Below, piece by piece: positions 56,285 to 64,000 of a stretch of 64,000 nucleotides of DNA (the stretch's first letter is position 1; each line of letters starts with the position of its first letter). This stretch comes from Rhizoclosmatium globosum (taxonomy: Eukaryota > Chytridiomycota > Chytridiomycetes > Chytridiales > Chytriomycetaceae): NCBI GenBank assembly GCA_002104985.1, contig MCGO01000113.1, positions 62,001-126,000 of the forward strand, in the 5' to 3' direction. Below the pieces are notes generated by a model. That model saw only the letters and a list, made by a program, of their open reading frames with translations. It had not been told where the DNA came from and ran no database searches. A program made the position numbers and the translations under genes.

Positions 56285-57997
56285 ATGTCTGCTCGAAACA
56301 CTCCCACACCAACAACTCAGCAACAACCACAAAACACGCAACCAAAGCGAAGGCCCAAAGCAAAAGCAAAAGCAACCCCTCCTCCGAAACCAAAGCCTGT
56401 TACAGCCCGTCAAACTGCAGTCAAAACCTCGGCTGTAACCAAGAAGCAATGGGACGATCAAGTCTTTGATGCCATGCAAGAGCACCTCTTCGAAGGTAAA
56501 GTGACGAAGGATATGCTGAAGAACTTGACGGTGAGTTTGTCAGTTGGATGGGGCCCAGCTGAGCTTCTTTCGTTTGAACAGGCTAAGTTCCTTGAGCCTC
56601 GTCACTACGAAGCTGTGCTTGAGGAGCGAATTGCGATTGATATCTGTGGATATCCTCTTTGTGAGAAACCTCGAATGGTGAGAACGGATTTCGTAATCGC
56701 ATCCGATTGCTCAACCACAACAAAACAGAAAGCTGTTGGCCAATACCGAATTTCAAACAACAAAGTCTATGATATTACGAATCTGAAACGGTTTTGCTCA
56801 AAGGAATGTATGGCTGCGTCGAGTTACCTGCAGACACAGATCCCTGTGGATCCAGGATACATTCGTGATTATGATAGCGTGCGGGAACTGCTTGAAATAT
56901 TAGATGCTTCTGATATGGCTTCAATGTGAGTTCTGGAAGGTTCATCGGCTCAGGATTAATTTGGAATCTGCAGTCGTACTTCGATTGACGCTACCAAAGG
57001 CTCTGCACCGTTAGATAAAGCCAGTAGAGATGCATTAGTTATGGCTCACATCAAGGAACTAGTGTCTCAGGCCCCAAAGCCGCCATCAATACCTTCGTTA
57101 GTTGGAAACATTTCCGAAAGCATATTGGATCCTGATGCTCTTGTCATTCGCGAAAACACGAATCCCGACATATCTGGGTTGCTCAATTTCAATATGCTAT
57201 CAATTTCGACTGAGGATGCTGAAATGGTCGAAGGATTCCGTGTGTCCCGTCAAGGCCGGGCATTGACAGACCTTCTGGCTGAGTACGAAGAGAAGCGACA
57301 AGAGCGGGAAAGACAATCCAAACAAGTCTCTCAAGAACCACAGAAGCCTATTCCAAGTGCTCAACCGCCAAAAGCTACAGAACAAAAGCCGACTGCTCTG
57401 AGCACGGACTCTACTTTAACTGACAATGAATTCACAGATGCGGAAGACGCATCCGACGAAGAACCAACCACCACCCAACAATGGCCCCGCCCCTCCAAAA
57501 AATCCGTCTCCCAATCCGCCTCCCGCACACACCTCTCTCTCTTTGGCCGTCTTCACACATACCTCTCAACCCTCCCCACATCCGAAACCAAAAACTACAT
57601 CGAAAAATCCCCGACAAACATGGACGCCTTCCACGCATCCCTCTTTGACCACGGTCACGACATGGACGCGCTCTCCCTCCGCACGAAAATCTTTTCCGAA
57701 CGCGCTGCAAAAGCGTGCATGTCGATTTGCAGGCGCGCTCGCGTCGAGATGAGGGTGGAGTGGGTGTTGGAGTTGTTGGAGACGTTTTGGGTGAGGAGTG
57801 GGGAGTTTGTTGGGGGTGTTGAGGAGAGGGTTGTTGCGCTTTGTTTTATTAAGGTTGCGGCGGATGTGAGGGGTGGTGTGTTTTTGGAGGAGGTTTGTGA
57901 GCGGGTGTGGGTGGAAAGGGTTGTGCGAGGGGAGACTGGTGGGAATGTTGGAGTGGATGAGGTGGGCGCTTTGGTGAGGAGTGTGTTTTATATGTGA
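56285..57997 (+). CDS. RTR1 / RPAP2, RNA polymerase II CTD phosphatase-like
   Basis: Starts MSARNTPTPTTQQQPQNTQP. The zinc-finger RTR1 domain has ERIAIDICGYPLCEKP (first Cys pair) and LKRFCSKECMAASSYLQTQI (second Cys pair plus following helix). An intron near 56927-56973 joins DASDMASM to RTSIDATKGSA. The second half carries an acidic/polar linker and a helical C-terminal domain starting LSLFGRLHTYLSTLPTSETK. A likely further intron at 56531-56581 is 51 nt long with GT..AG ends and keeps the frame open. Removing it gives the tighter KNLTAKFLEPRHYEAV. Family role: dephosphorylation of Ser5 of the Pol II CTD and Pol II nuclear import. Confidence 0.85.
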
Positions 57998-58029
57998 GTT
58001 GTGGATTGGTTAAGTAAAGTGACTCTTTA

Positions 58030-58878
58030 TTATGGTGCGTTGTTTGTCTTTGTCAAAGGTTGTTTTGTTGTTGCCAAGGAAGCAGATCGAGCTGAACTAG
58101 CTCTTGACTGATGAATGACTCGTATTTTCATCAAACTCAGCATAAAAAAGACGAGAGACATCAGCAATGTGATGATGGAAAACATAAAATTGATGACGTC
58201 AAGCTTTTTCACAGTCGCTACCCCAACAAATACAGCAACCATGAAGAAACACAGTATCGTACTCCCTATTCCGTACCAACAAATCATCAAAAAATCCTTC
58301 GAAGCAGGTTCGTCTTCCAAATGAGTTGTCCTCAGAAATTGAATGAATGAGCCCAGCATTACACCGTCGAATACTACTATCACGAACCCAGTCACGCCAT
58401 GAATACCGAAATAAATCGGAACATATCGTGTTGAGAGTGGCTCAAGGGATTAAAGCGCTGTTGCGGCACATTCGGCCATGAGAAGAACAGGCACCAACTT
58501 CAAAAATAATCTCATTCCCGAAAACACAAACTTAAACTGCCTTCGAACGATATCAGAGCCGCGTGCCCATGTATAGCGTAAATAACAATACTGTAAAAGA
58601 GCAAACATAAATCCTGACAATATTCCCATGGCTTTCGAAAGTGGACTGCCAATTTCCGCGTAAAATCGCTGTGTTCCGATCGAGATGCTGAAACCAGCGC
58701 TTGCAAAGTTTCCCGTGATGATGAGGACGTTAAAGAGTGACGCGAATGCTTTCCAAGTGAAATCTTTCGACACGAGGAGAAACTCATAAACTACAATAAA
58801 GTAGATGATGTAAAATATCAATAGAATCGAGATGCTTGTTGCGATAGAGCAGAGAATGATTGAAGGCAAGATGAGCAT
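58030..58878 (-). pseudogene. 7TM array copy 1, broken by an in-frame stop
   Basis: The reading frame from MLILPSIILCSIATSISILL (58878) to the tail TKTNNAP (58030) is continuous except for one TAA at about 58452-58450, after LLMAECAATAL. The paralogues have His or Tyr there (TALHTVEP in copy 5, SVFYTLEP in copy 2). Everything downstream (YFGIHGVTGFVIVVFDG, ASKDFLMICWYGIG) is still alignable, so this is a single nonsense change. The family signature YCYLRYTWARGSDIVRR is intact. The protein would lose helices 5-7. Minus strand, last of the array in transcription order. Confidence 0.8.
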
Positions 58879-59126
58879 CGCTGTGGGATGAACAATGACA
58901 ATGGACGAGAATTTAGAATGAGGAATGTACGCAAGACAAATATACGTTAAAGTTTTGGGGTTTTGTCCTTGTAAATCCATGTTTGCCAATTGTAGCCATT
59001 AAGCTTCACAAAAATGATATTACAACGCGAACAGCTGAGTAGAGTGCATGAATGACGTTGATGTTATGTCAAAGTGTATGTTAAACATATGATGTTATGG
59101 ATTTTGTTCTGTTAATTCTTACTTTA

Positions 59127-59968
59127 TTATGGTGTGTTGTTCGTTTTACTTGACAATTGTTTGGTTATTGTTATAGACATGGATTGAGCCGAGCTAGCTT
59201 TTGAGTGATGAACGACTCGTATTTTCATCATGTTCAGCATAAATAAGACCAGAGATATCAATAGAGCGATGATAGAAAACAGAAAATTGATGACTTCATC
59301 GCTCTGAACAGTCCCAACCCCAACAAATACAGCAATCATGAAGAAGCAGAGTATCGTACTCCATATACCATACCAACTTATTATCAAGAAATCTCGTGAA
59401 GTATCTTCCTCTTCCATATGAGTATTCCTCAAACATTGGATGAAGGAACATAGCATTACCCCATCGAATACTATTACGAGGAGCCCTGTTACACCATGAA
59501 TACCGATATACATAAGAACGTACAGTGTTGAGGTTGGTTCAAGGGTGTAAAACACGCTTGCAACACATTCCGCAACGAGGAGAATTGGAACCAACTTTAA
59601 AAACAATCTCATTCCGAAAAACACAAATTTCAATTGTCGTCGTACAATGTCACAGCCGCGTGCCCAAGTGTAGCGTAAGTAGCAATATTGTAAAACGGCA
59701 AACATCAATCCTGACAATATTCCCATCGCTTTCGAAAGTGGGGAACCAACTTGCGCATAAAATCGTTGTGTTCCTAACTAAAACCGACGCTGGCGACGTT
59801 TCCTGTGATGATGAGAACGTTGAAAAGTGAAGCCATCGCTTTCCAAGAAAAGTCTTTGGACACGATGATAAACTCATGGATAATAATGAAGTAGACGATA
59901 TAGAATACCAAGAAGATCGAAAGTACGGTTGCGATGGAGCAGAGAATGATTGAGGGTAAGATCAGCAT
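59127..59968 (-). pseudogene. 7TM array copy 2, broken by a 7-nt deletion
   Basis: The first part (MLILPSIILCSIATVLSIFL to GNVASVGFS) and the second part (GTQRFYAQVGSPLSKAMGIL to SSKTNNTP) are in different frames. Against copy 1, the stretch between GGTTT and GGAACAC is 7 bases shorter (near 59780), which brings in TAG at once. Downstream coding sequence remains open for about 215 codons and carries YCYLRYTWARGCDIVRR. The break removes the end of helix 2 and shifts the rest. Confidence 0.8.
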
Positions 59969-60083
59969 GGCTGTGGGATGGATAATGGAATCGAAATTTA
60001 TAATGAGTTAAGTACTCAAGGTAAATAGATGTATATAATAACAACAAATAGGCCATACAGCCAGGGTAATGCAAAACTATTTA

Positions 60084-60925
60084 TTAAACCACAATCTTTG
60101 TCTTTGCTGATGGTTGTTTTGCTGTTATGGAAACGAATCGAGCTGAGTTTCTTCTTGACTGTACGACTCGTATTTTCATCATGATTAGCATTAAAAAGAC
60201 CAGAGATACTAATAGTGCTATAACGGAGAACAAGAAATTGTTAACATCGCCACGTTTAACTAGCCTTCTCCAACAAACACAATATTCACGGAAAAGCAGA
60301 GTAAAGAACTTCCTATTCCGTACCAGCTTATTATCAAGAAATCTTCAGAAACAGCTTCCTCCTCCGTATGAGTACTTCTCAAACATTGGATGAATGAAAT
60401 CAACATAACAGCGTCGAAAACAACTACCACGAACCCAGTCACACCATAAATACCAAAAAATATTGAAGCAACTTGTGCTGAGTTTGGTTTGAGGATATAA
60501 ACCGCGCTTAAAGTACACTCAGCGACGAGTAGAATAGGAACCCACTTCAAGAACAAACTCATTCCCGAAAACAAAGGCTTAAACGACCGGCGCACGATAT
60601 CAGAACCGCGTGCCCAAGTACAACGCAAATAGCAATACTCTGAAAGTGCAATTGTAAATCCTGCAATTATACCCATGCCTTTCTGAAGTGGGGAATCAGC
60701 TTCTGCATAAAATCGTTGAACTGCTACAGAGATACTGAAACCGACGCTAGCAAGGTTTCCTGTGATGATGAGAATATTGAAAAGCGATGCAAATGCTTTC
60801 CATGAGAAGCCTTTTGACACAAGGACAAACTCATTGATAATTATGAAATAGATGAGGTAGAATACCAAGAAGAGTGAAACGCCGGTTGCAATTGAGCAGA
60901 GAATGGTTGAGGGTAAGATCAGCAT
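60084..60925 (-). pseudogene. 7TM array copy 3, broken by a 1-nt deletion
   Basis: Open from MLILPSTILCSIATGVSLFL (60925) through six helices to VNIVFVGEG, where TAG stops it at 60260. Copy 4 reads GGAGCAGGGTTAG at the same place and copy 3 has one base fewer (GGAGAAGGCTAG). Beyond the stop the shifted frame still encodes the last helix and a family tail ending at TAA 60086-60084. So the lesion is recent and removes helix 7 and the tail. It is very close in sequence to copy 4, including the 5' flank. Confidence 0.8.
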
Positions 60926-61038
60926 TTGTGTGGGATGGACAATGGAAGCGAAATTTATAATGAGTTAAGTATTCAAGGTAAATAGATGTTTATAATAACA
61001 ACTGCCAAATAAGCCATGAAGTCATATTTAGGGGAATG

Positions 61039-61884
61039 CTAAACCATATTGTCCACCTTCACGGAGGGACGTTTTGCCGTTGTAACAGAATTGGATTGAG
61101 ACGAATTGCTTCTTGACTGTAAGACTCGTATTTTCATCATGCTTAGCATCAAAAACACCAAAGAAATTAATACTGCGATAACGGAGAACAAGAAATTGTT
61201 AACTTCGACGCGTTTAACTAACCCTGCTCCAACAAATACGACATTCACGGCAAAGCAGAAAATAGAGCTCCCTACTCCGTACCAACTAATTATCATGAAA
61301 TCTTCAGAAACAGCTTCCTCTTCCGTATGAGTACTTCTCAAACATTTGATGAATGAAATCAACATAACAGCGTCGAAAACAACTACCACAAACCCAGTCA
61401 CGCCATAAATACCGAAAAATATTGAAGCAACTTGTGCTGAGTTTGGTTTGAGGATATAAACCGCACTTAAAGTACACTCAGCGACGAGTAGAATAGGAAC
61501 CCACTTCAAGAACAATCTCATTCCTGAGAACAAAGGCTTAAAGGATCGGCGCACGATATTAGAGGCGCGTGCCCAAGTACAGCGCAAATAGCAATACTCT
61601 GAAAGTGCTACTGTAAATCCCGCAATAATACCCATGGCTTTTTGAAGCGGCGAATCAGCTTCTGCATAAAATCGTTGAACTGCTACAGAGATACTGAAAC
61701 CAACGCTAGCAATGTTTCCTGTGATGATGAGAATATTGAAGAGCGATGCAAATGCTTTCCATGAGAAGTCTTTCGACACAAGGACAAACTCATTGATAAT
61801 TATGAAATAGATGATGTAGACTACCAAGAAGAATGAAACGCCAGTTGCAATGGAGCAGAGAATGATTGAGGGTAAGATCAGCAT
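61039..61884 (-). CDS. 7TM array copy 4, intact
   Basis: Intronless, 281 residues from MLILPSIILCSIATGVSFFL (ATG 61884; an upstream in-frame ATG extends it to 61950). Seven hydrophobic helices. Between helices 3 and 4 lies the basic signature EYCYLRCTWARASNIVRR. Helix 5 is FGIYGVTGFVVVVFDAVMLI and helix 7 is NNFLFSVIAVLISLVFLMLS. The Ser/Lys tail is about 35 residues. No canonical class A GPCR motif is visible. Transcribed toward copy 3. Function unknown; a receptor role is inference from topology and expansion only. Confidence 0.7.
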   Translation of the reverse strand: MLILPSIILCSIATGVSFFLVVYIIYFIIINEFVLVSKDFSWKAFASLFNILIITGNIASVGFSISVAVQRFYAEADSPLQKAMGIIAGFTVALSEYCYLRCTWARASNIVRRSFKPLFSGMRLFLKWVPILLVAECTLSAVYILKPNSAQVASIFFGIYGVTGFVVVVFDAVMLISFIKCLRSTHTEEEAVSEDFMIISWYGVGSSIFCFAVNVVFVGAGLVKRVEVNNFLFSVIAVLISLVFLMLSMMKIRVLQSRSNSSQSNSVTTAKRPSVKVDNMV

Positions 61885-62120
61885 TTGTGGGATGGACAAT
61901 GAAAAGAAATTATGAACGAATGAAGTATGAGACAAACAGGTGTTCATCAAATCAATCGTTAAAGGAGCTGTTCAGTCAATTGTGTGAATAATACACGTCA
62001 ACCTGTCTAAGGTATGATAAAAGCAGTGACCCGGATAAACATCTAAGCAACCAAAAAATAAGGTAGAGCGTTTTATGGTAAAGTATGTATTTAATTTTCG
62101 CTGAGTTAATTGCTTCTTTA

Positions 62121-62969
62121 TTATGGTCCGTTGTATGTCCGACTTGACACCTGCTTTGTTATCGAGATGGATATGGATTGAGCTGAGCTACCTCTCGACT
62201 GATGAATGATTCGTATTTTCATCATGGTCAGCATAAAGAAGACCAGAGACATGAAAACCGCGATTACGGAAAATAGGAAATTGCTGACTTCGAGGCTTTC
62301 AACAATGCCTGCTCCAACAAACACTGCAATCATTGCGAAGCAAAGTAGAGTACTTCCTATTCCGTACCAACTAATCATTAATAAGTCTTTCGAAGCAGCT
62401 TCTTCTTCCATATGAGTGTTTCGCAAACATTGGATGAATGAACTCAGCATTATACTGTCGAATGCGATAATAAGAGCTCCAACTACACTATGGATTCCAA
62501 AGTATATTAGTGTATACACTGTTGAGTCAGGTTCAACTGTGTGTAACGCCGTTGCAACACATTCTGTAATAAGCGGAATGGGCATCAACTTCACGAACAA
62601 ACTCATTCCTGAGAAAGCAAACTTGAATTGTCGTCGCACAATATCCGATCCACGTGCCCAAGTATAACGCAAATAGCAATATTCAGAAAGTGCGACTGTA
62701 AATCCGGCAATTATACCCATGGCCTTTTGAAGTGGCGAATCGACTTCTGCATAAAATCGTTGAGCTCCCATAAAGATGCTGAAGCCAGCGCTGGAAAAGT
62801 TTCCAGTGAGGATGAGGATGTTGAAGAGCGATGCCATTGCTTTCAATGAAAAGTCCTTGGACACGAGGAGAAACTCATGAACCACAATGAAATAAATGAT
62901 GTAAAGCATCAAAAAGAGTGAAAGACTCGTTGCGATGGAGCATAGAATGATCGAGGGTAAGATAAGCAT
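62121..62969 (-). CDS. 7TM array copy 5, intact
   Basis: Intronless, 282 residues from MLILPSIILCSIATSLSLFL (ATG 62969; frame open upstream to 63035). It has the family layout: helix 2 ending GNFSSAGFSIFMGAQRFYAE, signature EYCYLRYTWARGSDIVRR, helix 5 YFGIHSVVGALIIAFDSIML, HMEEEAASKDLLMISWYGIG before helix 6, helix 7 SNFLFSVIAVFMSLVFFMLT, and tail KIRIIHQSRGSSAQS. It is the outermost, apparently oldest-diverged intact member. From 63036 to 63373 no gene is seen. Confidence 0.7.
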   Translation of the reverse strand: MLILPSIILCSIATSLSLFLMLYIIYFIVVHEFLLVSKDFSLKAMASLFNILILTGNFSSAGFSIFMGAQRFYAEVDSPLQKAMGIIAGFTVALSEYCYLRYTWARGSDIVRRQFKFAFSGMSLFVKLMPIPLITECVATALHTVEPDSTVYTLIYFGIHSVVGALIIAFDSIMLSSFIQCLRNTHMEEEAASKDLLMISWYGIGSTLLCFAMIAVFVGAGIVESLEVSNFLFSVIAVFMSLVFFMLTMMKIRIIHQSRGSSAQSISISITKQVSSRTYNGP

Positions 62970-63373
62970 CGTTGAAGGATGGACAATGGAAGTGGGAGAA
63001 TTACTCAACAGAAATACAGTGGAAAGAATCAACAAAGAGACTTTCAGTCAGCTACAAGTAATAAACACCACAACGTAAATCTCTGTCAACTTGCCTACGC
63101 TGTATGATTTACCACTAGTTTTTGCATGAGTTCCAGAGCTGGAAGGCACTCTTAATATGAATTGAGGCTTATGAAAGTTTGACAAAAGTTACTGATTTAA
63201 TACTATGTCTAAAATGCCGAAAGCAGTTTAATAGTTGAATGCAGAAACAATACATTACCAAATAGGCAAAAAAGATGAAACACAGTTGCAGACACGCACC
63301 GTTTCTGATTCGGGTTGTTGGTCAATTGGAAACTAGGTGACACATCTCCACCTCCAAAAAACACCATCCAAAA

Positions 63374-64000
63374 ATGGCCACCCGCCCAACAACATCGTCA
63401 ACAACAACGCAATCAAAGCGAGTGCAGCCACCTTCGCCGACTGGCTCCGACGCAACAACAAACTCAAATTGCTCCAGCGACTTGGCCGACACGGAGAAAC
63501 GAGGCGGCGAGGCAGAGGTCGCCGCCGCCGTCGACTTTGTTGGTACGTGACTAAGCGAGAGTAGTTTGACAGTGTGTGCGTGCGTGTGGGATAGTGTGTG
63601 GTGTCGTGTGGGAGGGCGGGCGATCGTCGGCGGAACGAGAGAACGAGCGACGACGGTGGCACGACGCAACAATGAGACACCCACTCTGAAAACCCTACTT
63701 TGCGTGCACGCCCCACGCCCCTTCTGTTCCTATTTGTCACCCTGCTCTCTTTTCTCACTCTCGATTCTACAGCTCGGTATCTGTCAAGTTCTCAGTCGCA
63801 CCTCACAGATGCCCAAACGAAACAGTACTTGGCCTCACTGACCTCCCTCCTCCACTCACTCATCAAATCTTCCGCCTGGTCAACTTCCTCGCCACACAAG
63901 GGCTCTGCCTCAAGGTGTCTGATGAACCACCCAAAACGCTTAGATAAGACGTTTCAAAGAGCTGCCTCAGAAAACTCGATCCCACTGTCCCTGATCCACC
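63374..64000 (+). CDS. Hypothetical protein, 5' part only (runs off right edge)
   Basis: Exon 1 (63374-63542) encodes MATRPTTSSTTTQSKRVQPP and a polar Ser/Asp/Glu segment ending VAAAVDFV. A long intron (about 230 nt, GTACGT..CTACAG, longer than others here) leads to exon 2 at 63773 with ARYLSSSQSHLTDAQTKQYL then ASLTSLLHSLIKSSAWS. The second exon looks helical. No family recognised. The splice phase agrees, but with no homologue the model stays tentative. Confidence 0.35.

Noticed and set aside
1..64000. Transposable elements or viral insertions
   Set aside because: No reverse transcriptase, integrase, transposase, terminal repeat pair or capsid-like reading was recognised on either strand.

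Overview
This window looks like nuclear DNA of a zoosporic (flagellated) fungus, most likely a chytrid. Protein genes are compact and closely packed on both strands. They carry short introns of about 45-65 nt with GT..AG ends and recognisable CTNAC-type branch sites. The gene set mixes fungal housekeeping genes (UTP11, UTP7, RTR1, SF3B2/CUS1, a DHA2-type MFS transporter) with axonemal genes lost in terrestrial fungi (CCDC40-like, SPATA17-like), a 7-dehydrocholesterol reductase, and actin regulators of amoeboid cells (a gelsolin-family protein and a cortactin N-terminal-like protein). No transposon, virus, CRISPR or rRNA gene was recognised.

Layout. 1-0.3 kb: tail of a 2OG-Fe(II) oxygenase, then a tRNA-Val. 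0.8-6.5 kb: an 11-exon tricalbin-like SMP/C2 membrane-contact protein. 6.6-9.5 kb (minus): a cytochrome P450 with an apparent frameshift, and Gemin2. 9.5-11.5 kb: an unrecognised membrane protein and UTP11. 11.5-16.8 kb (minus): SPATA17-like and CCDC40-like flagellar genes. 17.0-19.8 kb: DHCR7 and a membrane methyltransferase-like protein. 19.9-25.6 kb (minus): mitochondrial uS3 C-terminal domain, two tandem GH5-like enzymes with a membrane hairpin inside the catalytic domain, and a lone 7TM gene. 25.7-26.05 kb: tRNA-His and a second tRNA-Val.

26-35 kb is the least certain part: acidic or disordered unknown proteins, a small secreted I9-type inhibitor, a PIP-box protein, a 2OG-like fragment, and a secreted metalloprotease-like protein. 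35-48 kb is rich in nucleotide-sugar enzymes: a GT-A type glycosyltransferase, an epimerase fused to two glycosyltransferase-like domains, and a tandem GT17 protein. SF3B2, a gelsolin-family gene and a 91-residue cortactin-N-terminus protein lie among them. 48-58 kb: ABCG transporter, EMC10, MFS transporter, UTP7 and RTR1. 58-63 kb: five tandem minus-strand 7TM genes, two intact and three each broken by a different lesion. The right edge holds the start of an unknown gene.

Themes: flagellum (CCDC40, SPATA17), Arp2/3-actin (gelsolin family, cortactin N-terminus), Golgi or surface glycosylation (35-48 kb plus the GH5 pair), lipid and sterol handling (tricalbin, DHCR7, P450), ribosome biogenesis (UTP11, UTP7), and a lineage-specific 7TM family that could serve zoospore sensing (inference only). 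Intron positions were read by eye and edges may be off by a base or more.
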